Assembly: GCA_023265025.1 (NCBI GenBank)
Contig: JAHFUP010000001.1
Coordinates: 93,792 to 147,053 of the forward strand
Direction of reading: 5' to 3'
DNA length: 53,262 nucleotides
From: Acidimicrobiia bacterium
GTDB lineage: Bacteria > Actinomycetota > Acidimicrobiia > Acidimicrobiales > AC-14
Shown here: positions 16,328-24,740 of the stretch, in pieces
How the letters are laid out: every line of letters starts with the position of its first letter
How positions within the stretch are numbered: position 1 is the first letter of the stretch
Made by a program: the position numbers and the translations under genes
Notes under the pieces: model-generated
Told to the model about the DNA's origin: nothing
The model's input: only the letters and a program-made list of their open reading frames with translations
Databases searched by the model: none

Positions 16328-16634
16328 GAGTGGAGTGGTACGGGAACCTGCTGGCGGTTCCGCATCACGAGGTCGGCCGAGCCGGTCCGCCACCGGCCCG
16401 GTGCACCCGCGGTTCCGCAGGTCCCCGTCCCCGTCACCGCCAGCCGTCCCGGATCGGCGGAAGAGTTCTCGGACGTTTCGCCGAGCGCGATCGTTCCCGC
16501 CCCGACTGCGCAGATGGTGAGGAGGACGAAAACCGGCTTTGCACCGCCGCGTTCATCGCCAAATCATGCAGCGCGCGGCGCGCTGTCCGCTGGCGCGGTC
16601 CGCACGTCCAGAACTGACATGGAATGCTGAGGAG
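16328..16634. other. Divergent intergenic region
   Basis: About 300 bp between the leftward UvrC-like gene and the rightward NUDIX fusion. It should contain both promoters, but I could not pick out a convincing -35/-10 pair or a strong hairpin. The upstream codon run into the NUDIX gene (16539-16634) is open but not domain-like. Confidence 0.5.
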
Positions 16635-18113
16635 ATGGGCGGGGCGTCGGTCGGCAAGGTGGTGGCTTTCGTCACCAGGCACCGGCCGACCGGTGCGGAG
16701 CTGTTGGTCTTCGTTCATCCGAACGCCGGCGTGCAGGTGCCCGCCGGAACCCTCGAGACCGCCGAGGACCCCGTTGACGGAGCCCGGCGGGAGGCGTGGG
16801 AGGAGACCGGCCTGGACGACCTCCGTCTGGTCGCCCCGCTCGGCCAGTGCAACGACGGCCCGGGTGGCGAGACCGTGCGCTATTTCTTCCACTTCGTCAG
16901 CGAGGTGGAGACGGCTGCGGACTGGTGGGTTGTCACGCCTGACGGCGGTGGGCTCTGCTGGCACTGCCGCTGGGCGCCGTTGTCGGATGTGCGTCTGACA
17001 GCCGGCCAGCAGGAATGGCTGGACCCGGTCAGGGCAAGCCTGGCGGCGAGGTCTGCGAGACAGCCGCCGCCGCGTCCCCGCGTCGCCATCGACGCCCACC
17101 ATCGCAACTCCACGACCTGGGAGCTCTTCTGGGCGCCACCGTTCGGAGGACGCCGCACCCTGTGCAGCTGGCTGGGCCCGGGGGAGGTCGCGTCATCGGA
17201 CGTTATCGAGCGGGCCTTGGCCGTCTGCTTCACGGTGGACGGCCGCATCGTGCTCGTCTCGGGGGATGGCGGGATGCTCTGGAACCACCCGGGAGGCGCC
17301 CGGGACGCGGGAGAGTCGGTTGAGCAGACGATGCGCCGGCAGGTCTACGAGGAGGCGCGCTCCCACGTCCTGGCCAGCTCACTGGTCGGCTACGACCGCT
17401 TCGTCGAGATCGACGGCACCGACACCGTCTTGAGAATCAACCTCCAGGCCCGCTTCGCGGCCCGGGTCGCGCTCGAGCCGTTCATTGCCCGCCACGAGAC
17501 GGCCGGACGCACCGTGGTCGACTTCGACGCGGTGCCCGGGCTGCTTCCGACATGGCAGCCCGAGTCGCTGCGACGGCTGCTCGACCTCGCCGGCGAGGCC
17601 AGCGCGGGACCGGACTGGATCGTCGAGCTGGCCACGGCCCGGCAGGGTCTGAGCCTGCGGGAGCTAACGCCGGCCGACGCGGACGGCTACTTCGCTCTCA
17701 TCGACCGGAACCGCCTCCACCTGACCCGCCACGGTGACTACTCCGGCATGGCCACCATCACCTCGGCCCAGGTGCAAGCGTCACTGGCGAGACCCACCGA
17801 CGACAACACCCGCTTCGGGATCTGGCTCGACGGCCGCCTGGTAGGACGGGTCGACCTGAACCCGTACAACCCGCCGAACTATGTGCTCGGCGTCTGGCTC
17901 GACGAGGCAGTGACCGGCAAGGGCCACGCAACCCACGCCTGCCGGGCGGTCATCGCCTTCGCCCGGTCCCACCTTCGGGCCGGCGACATCTGGGCCGGCG
18001 TCACCCACCGCAACCACCGCAGCGTGGCCCTGCTCGGGCGACTCGGCTTCGAGCGGGTCGCCGAGTTGGAGCATCACAGCCGCTTCCGGCTCCCACAGCC
18101 GGCGGGCCCATGA
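16635..18113 (+). CDS. Triple fusion: NUDIX hydrolase, degenerate NUDIX, GNAT acetyltransferase
   Basis: A 492-residue protein. Residues 6-150 form a NUDIX domain with a perfect Nudix box at 38-60 (G-x5-E-x7-REAWEETGL). Residues about 165-320 form a second NUDIX-like domain, whose box at 220-242 deviates (RQVYEEARS instead of REUxEExG) and is probably weakly active or structural. Residues about 339-486 are a RimJ/RimL-type GNAT domain (YVLGVWLDEAVTGKGHATHACRAV, HRNHRSVALLGRLGFERV). ATG 16635 is preceded by GAGGAG very close by, so initiation is uncertain. The TGA overlaps the ATG of the next gene. It opens the eight-gene coupled cluster. NUDIX hydrolysis of a nucleotide-like conjugate combined with N-acetylation is plausible but inferred. 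Confidence 0.83.
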   Translation: MGGASVGKVVAFVTRHRPTGAELLVFVHPNAGVQVPAGTLETAEDPVDGARREAWEETGLDDLRLVAPLGQCNDGPGGETVRYFFHFVSEVETAADWWVVTPDGGGLCWHCRWAPLSDVRLTAGQQEWLDPVRASLAARSARQPPPRPRVAIDAHHRNSTTWELFWAPPFGGRRTLCSWLGPGEVASSDVIERALAVCFTVDGRIVLVSGDGGMLWNHPGGARDAGESVEQTMRRQVYEEARSHVLASSLVGYDRFVEIDGTDTVLRINLQARFAARVALEPFIARHETAGRTVVDFDAVPGLLPTWQPESLRRLLDLAGEASAGPDWIVELATARQGLSLRELTPADADGYFALIDRNRLHLTRHGDYSGMATITSAQVQASLARPTDDNTRFGIWLDGRLVGRVDLNPYNPPNYVLGVWLDEAVTGKGHATHACRAVIAFARSHLRAGDIWAGVTHRNHRSVALLGRLGFERVAELEHHSRFRLPQPAGP

Positions 18114-19015
18114 CCGGGCGGGAGCGGGTCTTCGTGGTCGTGTCCGGCGTGCCGGGCAGCGGCAAGACCACCCTGGCCCGCCCGCTGGCCCAGTCCCTGG
18201 GCCTGCCTCTCATCTCCAAGGACGTCATCAAGGAACGGCTCTCCGACGGGCTCGGCGTGGACGATCTGGAGTGGTCCCGCCGGCTGGGCCAGGCGTCGGT
18301 GAAGGTCCTCTTCGCCCTCGCCGCCGATGCGGGAGCGGCGGTCCTCGACAACGCCTGGAGTAGCGAGCACTCGCCGGCCGACCTGGCCGGGTTGGGCGCA
18401 CCGCTCGTCGAGGTCTTCTGCGACTGCCCGGCGGAACTCGCCTCATCTCGCTTCGAGGCGCGTCTCGCCACCCGCCATCCTGGCCACGTCGACGCCACGC
18501 GTGACCCGCGGGCTTCGTGGCCGGCGTCACGCCCGCTCGGCGTCGGTCCTCTGGTCGCAGTCGACACGACCGGCCCGGTCGACGTCGCCGGAGTGGCGGA
18601 CATGGTCCGGGCACAACCGGGCTGGCCGGGTGGGCGGCGGGAGACGGGCCCCGTCCTGCACAACCTCACCGTGCATGTCGCCCCCGACCGCCTCGAGGAG
18701 GTCCGGTCCTTCTATACCGAGGCCCTCGGGCTGGTGGCGGTGTTCGAGGACGCCGGCCACCTCTGCTGCCTGGACGCGTCGGGCGGCAGGGGCGGGATGG
18801 CCCTGTGCATCCATGAGGCGGAGCCGGCCCATCCCGCGGGCACCCGGGAGCTGTTCCTCTGGGTCGACGACACCGGTCCGTACCGGGCCCGAGCCGACCG
18901 CTCGGGCATCCCGGTCCGGACGGTCCTCCCCACTGACGGGGAGCCGGAGCTGGCGCTCACCGACCCGGTGGGCAACCAGGTCCGCATCCACCGACGCCGG
19001 GGGCAGCCCGCGTGA
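18110..19015 (+). CDS. P-loop small-molecule/nucleoside kinase fused to a VOC domain
   Basis: A 301-residue protein. Residues 1-175 are an AAA/zeta-toxin-like kinase with the Walker A GVPGSGKTT (13-21), ISKDVIKERL, and a lid region rich in Arg (SSRFEARLATRHPGH). From about residue 182 a VOC domain follows (LHNLTVHVAPDRLEEVRSFYTEALGLV, ending DPVGNQVRIHRR). A free-standing relative of the kinase half is encoded at 29001-29525. The ATG overlaps the previous stop (ATGA) and the TGA overlaps the next GTG, placing it firmly in the coupled cluster. A kinase joined to a small-molecule-binding fold fits an antibiotic-modifying or sequestering role, but this is inference. Confidence 0.83.
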   Translation: MTGRERVFVVVSGVPGSGKTTLARPLAQSLGLPLISKDVIKERLSDGLGVDDLEWSRRLGQASVKVLFALAADAGAAVLDNAWSSEHSPADLAGLGAPLVEVFCDCPAELASSRFEARLATRHPGHVDATRDPRASWPASRPLGVGPLVAVDTTGPVDVAGVADMVRAQPGWPGGRRETGPVLHNLTVHVAPDRLEEVRSFYTEALGLVAVFEDAGHLCCLDASGGRGGMALCIHEAEPAHPAGTRELFLWVDDTGPYRARADRSGIPVRTVLPTDGEPELALTDPVGNQVRIHRRRGQPA

Positions 19016-19740
19016 CACTGCGACAAGCGTGGGACGACGCCGCCGACGTCTAGGTCCGCTTCGCCCGGGACCCCGAGGCCGACCGGACCTTCTGGTCGTG
19101 GCACCTTCAGGCCTTTCTCACTTTCATCCCCGACCCGGGGCGGCTCACCCTTGACATCGGCTGCGGCGAGGGCCGCCTCGGAAGGGAGCTGGTCCGCCAC
19201 GGTCATCGGGTGGTGGGGCTGGACACCTCGACGCGCCTGGTCCATGCCGCGGCACAACACCGGGCCGCCGCGCCGGTCCTGGTCGCTGACGCCGCCTGCG
19301 TGCCTTTCGCCGACGCCATCGCCGACCTCGTCGTGCTCTTCATGGTGCTCCACGATGTCGACGATCTCGCCACGACCGTCGCCGAGGCGGCACGGGTCCT
19401 AGAGCCGGGAGGGCGACTCGCGGTCGCGATCGGGCACCCGATCCAGGGGATCGGGGACTTCTCCGGCGACGATCGCTCGGGGCCGTATGTCCTGGCGCGG
19501 CCCTATTTCGAGCCCCGACGCCTGACCTACTGGTGGGAGGGGAACGGCGTCCGCGTGCCGATGCACTTCCTCCACCGGCCTCTGGAGAGCTTCTTCGCCG
19601 CCATGACAGCCGCCGGCCTGCTGGTCGAGTCCCTGGCCGAGCCCTCCCCGGTCGCCACGGCCGCCACCATGAGTGCCGACGACGAACGCCGCCGGCAGGT
19701 ACCGTCCTTCGTCCACATCCGGGCGCTGAAGCCGGCGTGA
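19012..19740 (+). pseudogene. SAM-dependent methyltransferase with an in-frame TAG at codon 14
   Basis: From GTG 19012 (overlapping the previous stop) the frame reads TLRQAWDDAADV, then TAG at 19051-19053, then VRFARDPEADRTFW and a full methyltransferase: motif I LTLDIGCGEGRLGRELVRHG, HRVVGLDTS, and LEPGGRLAVAIGHP. The expected residue at the TAG is Trp (TGG), a one-base change. A shortened product could start at an internal GTG or ATG, e.g. 19210, but would lose motif I. Downstream and upstream overlaps with neighbours are intact, so the gene was part of the operon until recently. Confidence 0.78.
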
Positions 19741-20194
19741 CCACCTGCCGCACTTGCCTGCTCGTCGCCCGCCGCGACGCCGGCGGGGCGCCGCTCTGGG
19801 ATGGGATCCTCAGGACGCCGGGATGGACCTGGTCCACGCCTTCGGCACCGCGATCGAGGGATGGGTCGTCCTTGTGGTCCGCCGGCACATCGCCGCCGTG
19901 GCCGACCTCACCGACGAGGAGGCTCTCGAGCTCGGGCCGCCGGTCAAGGCCGTCTCCCAGGCGCTGCACGACACCGTCGGATGCGCCAAGACCTATGTGG
20001 CCCAGTTCGCCGAACATCCGGATCATCCGCACGTCCACGTGCACATCGTTCCCCGTGCCGCCGATCTCCCCGACGATCAGCGAGGTCCGAGCATCTTCAG
20101 CCAGCTCGGAGTCGAAGATGACCGCGCCGTGTCCGAGGCTCGCATGACCGAGCTCGCACGGCGCCTACGCGCCCGGCTCGATCGACCCAGGTGA
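19737..20194 (+). pseudogene. HIT-family nucleotide hydrolase/transferase with a frameshift
   Basis: The catalytic histidine triad HVHVHIVPR is intact near the C-terminus. The N-terminal zinc-knuckle-like part (TTCRTCLLVARRDAGGAPLWDGILRTPGW, from GTG 19737) is in another frame. Both join if one G is added at about 19825 (TGGGAC instead of TGGAC), giving GWDLVHAFGTAIEGW, as expected for this family. HIT proteins hydrolyse or transfer nucleotidyl groups. The GTG overlaps the methyltransferase stop and the TGA overlaps the next GTG. Initiation within the second frame could still give a near-complete HIT core from about 19823. Confidence 0.75.
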
Positions 20195-21132
20195 GTCTGG
20201 ACATCACCGCCGACGCAGTGGCTCGGCTCGTGGCCGCGCAGTTTCCTCAGTGGGCCCATCTGCCGGTGGCGGCGGTCTCCCATGGCGGCTGGGACAACCA
20301 CACCTTCCGGCTCGGCGACGAGCTGCTGGCACGCCTACCGAGCGTCGGTGCATACGTCGCCCAGGTCGAGAAGGAGCACCGTTGGCTTCCAGTCCTGGCT
20401 CGCCACCTTCCCCTGCCCATCCCCGAGCCGGTGGCGATGGGATCGCCCGACGACGGGTTCCCGTACCCCTGGTCGATCTACCGGTGGATCGACGGCCACC
20501 AAGCGGGCGGTGCGCAAATTTCGGACCTAACACACCTCGCCGGCGACCTCGCCGGGTTCCTGGGCGCGCTGTACGCCATCGACGCCAGCGACGGACCGAT
20601 CCCCGGGAAGCACAACTTCTTCCGGGGCGGACCGCTCGACACCTACGACGCCCAGGTACGGGAGTCGCTCAGCGCGTTGGCTGGTGAGATCGACGCCACA
20701 GCCGCCACCGCGACCTGGGATGCGGCCCTCGCCAGCACATGGGACGACCCGCCCGTGTGGGTGCACGGCGACGTCGCCCCGTCCAACCTGCTCGTCCTCG
20801 ACGGGCGTCTCCGGGCGGTGATCGACTTCGGCTGCACGGCCGTCGGCGACCCGGCCTGTGACCTGGTGATCGTCTGGACGTTCTTCGAAGGAGAGAGCCG
20901 GGACGTGTTCCGGCGGAGCCTGCCCTTCGACGACGCGACCTGGGCCCGTGGGCGGGGGTGGGCGCTGTGGAAGAGCCTGATCACCCTGGTCGAGGATCGG
21001 CAGGCACCGGCGAGCGCAGCTCATCGCTTTGGGTGGCGCAGCAGCTCCCGCGCCATCGTCGATGCCGTTGTGGCCGAGCATCGTCCGCTCGAGCTGACGC
21101 GTCGGTGCGCGAGTGTGTCCGGGTGGAGCTGA
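20191..21132 (+). CDS. Aminoglycoside phosphotransferase-family kinase
   Basis: A 313-residue APH-fold kinase, complete in one frame: N-lobe HGGWDNHTFRLGDELLARLPS, hinge YPWSIYRWIDGHQ, catalytic loop VWVHGDVAPSNLLV with the general-base Asp and the downstream Asn, and metal-binding AVIDFGCTAVGDPACDL. It should phosphorylate hydroxyl groups of aminoglycosides, macrolides or related small molecules; the substrate cannot be told from sequence. GTG 20191 overlaps the HIT stop. It is one of four APH-like genes in the accessory region and the only one with both an intact frame and intact catalytic motifs. Confidence 0.87.
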   Translation: MSLDITADAVARLVAAQFPQWAHLPVAAVSHGGWDNHTFRLGDELLARLPSVGAYVAQVEKEHRWLPVLARHLPLPIPEPVAMGSPDDGFPYPWSIYRWIDGHQAGGAQISDLTHLAGDLAGFLGALYAIDASDGPIPGKHNFFRGGPLDTYDAQVRESLSALAGEIDATAATATWDAALASTWDDPPVWVHGDVAPSNLLVLDGRLRAVIDFGCTAVGDPACDLVIVWTFFEGESRDVFRRSLPFDDATWARGRGWALWKSLITLVEDRQAPASAAHRFGWRSSSRAIVDAVVAEHRPLELTRRCASVSGWS

Positions 21133-21641
21133 GAGCACGGACGGACGACGATCTCGAAGCGTGCGAGCTGCTGGCCCGCGACGTCCACCATGTCGACGGG
21201 TACCCGCCACGGTTCGCCGACGACCTGCGTGGCTTCGTGTCCGCGCCGGGTGCGCTCGCCGCGTGGGTCGCCGCGTGGGACGGCGCCATCGTCGGGCATG
21301 TGGCGCTGCAGTCGACGAGCTCTCCGGCGGTCATGGAACTGGCCGGCGAGGCCACCGGCCGGGCGCGGGAGCGCCTCGGCGTCGTCGCCCGGCTGCTGGT
21401 CGCTCCCGCCCATCGCAGGAAGGGGCGCGGCGGGGCTCTCCTCGGTGTGGCGGCCCAGGCCGCGCACGACCGGGACCGGTGGCCGATCCTCGACGTGGCC
21501 ACGCACTTCGACGCCGCCATCGGTCTGTACGAGCGGGCCGGCTGGGTCCGCGCCGGCCGGGTGGACGTCCGCTTCCGAGACGCCGAGCCGTTGGCCGAGT
21601 ACGTCTACGTCGGCCCCCGCCCGCGGCAGGGGCAGCCCTGA
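21123..21641 (+). CDS. GNAT-family N-acetyltransferase
   Basis: A GNAT protein of about 172 residues: VELRARTDDDLEACELLARDVHHVDGYP opens the fold, ARLLVAPAHRRKGRGGALLGVAAQAA is the acetyl-CoA pyrophosphate loop (RRKGRG), and DAAIGLYERAGWVRAGRVDVRF is the C-terminal motif B. The substrate is unknown. The GTG at 21123 overlaps the APH gene by 10 nt; GTG 21105 is an in-frame alternative. It continues the coupled cluster (18 bp to the DinB gene). Confidence 0.82.
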   Translation: MELRARTDDDLEACELLARDVHHVDGYPPRFADDLRGFVSAPGALAAWVAAWDGAIVGHVALQSTSSPAVMELAGEATGRARERLGVVARLLVAPAHRRKGRGGALLGVAAQAAHDRDRWPILDVATHFDAAIGLYERAGWVRAGRVDVRFRDAEPLAEYVYVGPRPRQGQP

Positions 21642-21659
21642 CATCCTAGGCTCGGAGTC

Positions 21660-22240
21660 GTGGCGGGGCGGGACGTCCTGGGTGCGCTGGTGTTCCAGAT
21701 CGAGTACTGGTGGGTCGCGGGCTTCCGGCCCCGCCTGAACGGGCTGACAGACGAGGAGTACCTGTGGGAGCCGGTCGCCGGCTGCTGGACCCTCCACCCG
21801 AGCGAAGACGGCCAGGTCCTGTACGACCACGCGTGGCCGCCACCGCAGCCCAGCCCGTTCACGACCATCGCCTGGCGCCTGTGCCACATCGGCGTCGGCG
21901 CCTGGCCAACCGGGCGTCGCGGCTGTTCCCCGAGACGGCGCCGGCGCCGCTGACGGCTCGTATGTGGGAGGGGCCGCTCCCGTTCCCCATGACCGCCGAG
22001 GGCGCACTCGGCTTCCTCGACGAGTGGTGGGATGCCTGGCGCCGCGGTCTCCTCGCCGCCGGCGAGGACGCGCTGTGGGCGCCGATCGGCGATCGGGAGT
22101 GGGACATCCCGTCGATGCGGCTGGGCCGGTCCGACCCGGCGATCGGCCTGGTCCTGCACGTCCATCGCGAGGTCATGCACCACGGCGCCGAGGTCTGCCT
22201 GCTCCGGGACCTCTACCGGCACCTGCGTCACGCCTCGTGA
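21660..22240 (+). pseudogene. DinB-like (DinB_2) protein with a frameshift
   Basis: The first part (from GTG 21660: EYWWVAGFRPRLNGLTDEEYLWEPV) and the last part (RASRLFPETAPAPLT, then HVHREVMHHGAEVCLLRDLY) are halves of one four-helix DinB_2 protein in different frames. The junction is at about 21900-21902; one extra base there restores WRLCHIGVGALANRASRLF. The His in HIG and the final MHHGAE motif are the expected metal ligands. The actinobacterial members are thought to be thiol S-transferase-like. GTGA couples it to the following gene. A homopolymer-type one-base loss (C run) fits either mutation or sequencing error. Confidence 0.75.
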
Positions 22241-22632
22241 CCGCCAGCGAGCAGGCGTGGGACGAAGTGCGGGGGTTCGCTCTCGGGCTTCCGGCGGCGG
22301 AAAAGGACTTCCCCTGGGGCGAGACCGTGATCAAGGTCCGCCGCAAGCCCGGCATTCCGCCGTGGCGCAAGGAGGGCGTGCATGGCCCGATGTTCCTGTG
22401 GATGGGCCAGCGGGATGCCGACGTTCCGTCGGTGTGCGTGAAGCTGACCCGGGCCTACGAGGAGGCGGTGGCCGTCGCCGGCGCCACGCCGACCACGATC
22501 AGCGGCCTGGGCCAGTGGGGGTAGCTGACGGTGCGCCTGGGCGCAGTCGACGTCGCCCTCTTCTCCGACTGGGTGGAGGAGAGCTACCGCAACGTGGCGC
22601 CGAGGCGGTTCGTGGCCGAGCTCGACGCCCGA
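22237..22632 (+). pseudogene. MmcQ/YjbR-family protein with an in-frame TAG
   Basis: From GTG 22237 (overlapping the DinB-like stop) the frame encodes WDEVRGFALGLPAAEKDFPWGETVIKVRRK and the motif TTISGLGQWG, then TAG at 22522-22524, then continues in the same frame with VRLGAVDVALFSDWVEESYRNVAP. That continuation is the conserved C-terminus of the MmcQ/YjbR fold (a CyaY-like DNA-binding or small-molecule fold of unclear function). TGG to TAG would explain the stop. The original end is not clear because the frame runs on into the convergent VOC gene. Confidence 0.72.
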
Positions 22633-22636
22633 TCGC

Positions 22637-23026
22637 CTACGCGCCGGGTAAAAACAGACAGAGCGGGTGACCGGCCCAACATGATGCGGACGCGATCGCG
22701 GCTGCGGTCCGGTGGCTGCCACGGCGCCTCTGTGCCACCGCCCTCCAGCGCAATGCGACCGCGGCTTCGAGGTCGTCGACCTGGACCTCGAGATGGAGCA
22801 TCTTCGCCTGCTGACCCGGTTCCTCGGGCCACGTCGGCGGCTCGTACCAGGCCTCGCCCTGGATGTTCAGGTGCACGCCGCCGGCGGGGTCGAAGAGCTG
22901 GGCCCAGTTCGGCGGCGCGAACTCGCCCATCTCGAAGCCGAGCAGGCGTTCGTAGAAGCGGGCGACCGGTCCAGCGTCGGCGCAGTCGATGGCGACGCCG
23001 ACCCATCGGGTTCCTGCTGTGCGCAT
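22637..23026 (-). pseudogene. VOC-family protein with two compensating frameshifts
   Basis: From ATG 23026: VGVAIDCADAGPVARFYERLLGFEMGEF, HLNIQGEAWYEPP and MLHLEVQVDDLEAAVAL are typical of a VOC family in actinomycetes. At about 22752 a G seems to be missing. The next stretch makes sense only in another frame (LEGGGTEAPWQPPDRSRD), and near 22671-22682 a further indel returns to the first frame for GHPLCLFL and the stop. The read protein therefore has about 25 wrong residues. It converges on the MmcQ-like gene. Confidence 0.68.
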
Positions 23027-23095
23027 GCCGGCAGTCTTCCTCGCGTGGCGGATCAGGCGCTGACCAGCGCTGTCGGGCGCGGTGATCGTTGCGGC

Positions 23096-23857
23096 ATGAC
23101 GATCCGCAAATCCCCGGACGCCACGAGAACGATGTCGCCGTCGTCCCATCTAACCAGTTGCGAGCGCCATCAACGTGTGGTGAACAATGTCAGCCTGAAC
23201 GGCGATGGCATCCCCGCGAGTGCAGAGGCCCAGCGATCGCTGGTGCGTCGCGGCTATGACGCCATCTCCGTCGCCTACCGAGACGACGACGGGCTCAGCG
23301 GCCACGACCACCTGGATCACCGGGGTCAGTATCGAGGGTGGATCGACGAGCTGGCGAGCCGGCTGCCCAGGGCCGCTCGGGTTCTGGACCTGGGATGCGG
23401 ATGCGGCGTCCCGGCCACCCGTGCGCTGGCCGACCACGGACTCGACGTCGTCGGCCTCGACTTCTCTGCGACACAGGTCGCGCGGGCTCGCCAGCTCGTG
23501 CCGGCGGCCACCTTCGTCCACGACGACATGGCCACCTGGGAGGCGAACCCGTCGTCCTTTGACGCGGTGACTTCGTTCTACGCGCTGATCCACGTCCCGC
23601 TGGCCGACCAGCGTCGCCTCCTCACCCGCATGGCCGTCTGGCTCCGCCCCGGAGGCTGGGCCCTGCTCATCGTCGGATCAGGCCGGTGGCGAGCAGTGGA
23701 GGACTTCCTCGGCACGCCGATGTTCTGGGACCATGCCGACCGGGACACCTACCTGCGCTGGTTGCGAGAGGACGGGCTCGAGGTGATCTGGGACCGCTTC
23801 ATCCCCGAGGGCGACTGTGGCCACGTGCTCGTCCTGGCCCGAAAGCCTGAGGAATGA
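23096..23857 (+). CDS. SAM-dependent methyltransferase
   Basis: The motifs are ARVLDLGCGCGVPATRALADHG (motif I), VVGLDFSATQV, TFVHDDMATW, FDAVTSFYALIHVP and the post-III LRPGGWALLIVG. The ATG at 23096 is the furthest reasonable start (253 residues), but the double GTG at 23177/23180 (VVNNVSLNGDGIPASAE) fits the usual length of the family and may be the real start. The substrate is unknown. It is followed by another methyltransferase 18 bp later on the same strand, so both probably belong to one transcript. Confidence 0.8.
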   Translation: MTIRKSPDATRTMSPSSHLTSCERHQRVVNNVSLNGDGIPASAEAQRSLVRRGYDAISVAYRDDDGLSGHDHLDHRGQYRGWIDELASRLPRAARVLDLGCGCGVPATRALADHGLDVVGLDFSATQVARARQLVPAATFVHDDMATWEANPSSFDAVTSFYALIHVPLADQRRLLTRMAVWLRPGGWALLIVGSGRWRAVEDFLGTPMFWDHADRDTYLRWLREDGLEVIWDRFIPEGDCGHVLVLARKPEE

Positions 23858-23875
23858 CCAGCGCTGTTCGTTCCC

Positions 23876-24676
23876 ATGGCCCCCGACGTGCGTGAGCAGC
23901 GGCTGGTCTTCGGCGAGGACGCCGAGCTCTACGACAAGGCCCGCGCCGCCTACCCGGAGAGCCTCGTCGACGATGTGCTGGCGTTCGTGGGCGTCGAGGC
24001 CTCGCAGGTGCGGGCGCTGGAGCTGGGGGCCGGCACCGGGAAAGCCACGAGGTCCTTCGCCCGTCGGGGCGTCGAAATCGTCGCCCTGGAGCCCAGCGCG
24101 GCCATGGCCGCGGTGGCCAGGGGCAACTGCGAGGGGTTCGCCAACGTCCGGGTCGAGGTCACCTCCTTCGAAGACTGGCCACTGGAGGCCGCGGCCTTCC
24201 ATCTCGTCTTCGCCGCCCAATCCTGGCACTGGGTCGACCGGGAGGTCCGCAGCGCCAAGGCCACGGACGCGCTCGTCCAGGGCGGAACCCTCGCCTTGTT
24301 CTGGCACCGGACCGACTGGCATGGCGAACCCGTGCGAGATGACCTCGAGGAGCTCTACCGACGCATGGTCCCCGAGCTGCACGCCCGGGCTCCGGGGTTT
24401 CCAGGGTTGAGCCCGACGCGCTCGGACGAGGAGCATTCCGCCGAGATCGCCACGTCACCGCGCTTCACCGACGTCGTCACCCGCACCCACCGATGGTCGG
24501 CGACGCTGACGGCCGACGCGTTCGTCGAGCTTCTCCTCACCCAGTCAGACCACCGCCTGCTCCCCGAGGAAACCCGAGCGGAGCTCCTCGGTGCAGTCAG
24601 GCACCTCATCGCCGACCACGGTGGTCGGATCATGGTCCCCCACGCCACGTTTCTGATCCTCGCTCACTCGCGATGA
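23876..24676 (+). CDS. SAM-dependent class I methyltransferase
   Basis: A 266-residue protein of the UbiE/COQ5-related group: REQRLVFGEDAELYDKARAAYPESLVDDV at the N-terminus, VRALELGAGTGKATRSFARRG (motif I), IVALEPSAAMAAVA, and FHLVFAAQSWHWVD. The QSWHWVD motif is characteristic of a family of small-molecule methyltransferases with unknown substrate. The frame is intact. It lies 18 bp after the preceding methyltransferase and 64 bp before the GNAT pseudogene, all rightward. Confidence 0.85.
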   Translation: MAPDVREQRLVFGEDAELYDKARAAYPESLVDDVLAFVGVEASQVRALELGAGTGKATRSFARRGVEIVALEPSAAMAAVARGNCEGFANVRVEVTSFEDWPLEAAAFHLVFAAQSWHWVDREVRSAKATDALVQGGTLALFWHRTDWHGEPVRDDLEELYRRMVPELHARAPGFPGLSPTRSDEEHSAEIATSPRFTDVVTRTHRWSATLTADAFVELLLTQSDHRLLPEETRAELLGAVRHLIADHGGRIMVPHATFLILAHSR

Positions 24677-24740
24677 TCCTTCATTGGTCGTGGTGAGGGG
24701 GCGGCGGGGACGACGACTGCCCGTCGGCGACGATGGGGCG

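Noticed and set aside
19012-22632. Amber (TAG) recoding to Trp
   Set aside because: groL, thrC and chdC in the same window use TAG as normal stop, so nonsense mutations explain the two in-frame TAG codons better.
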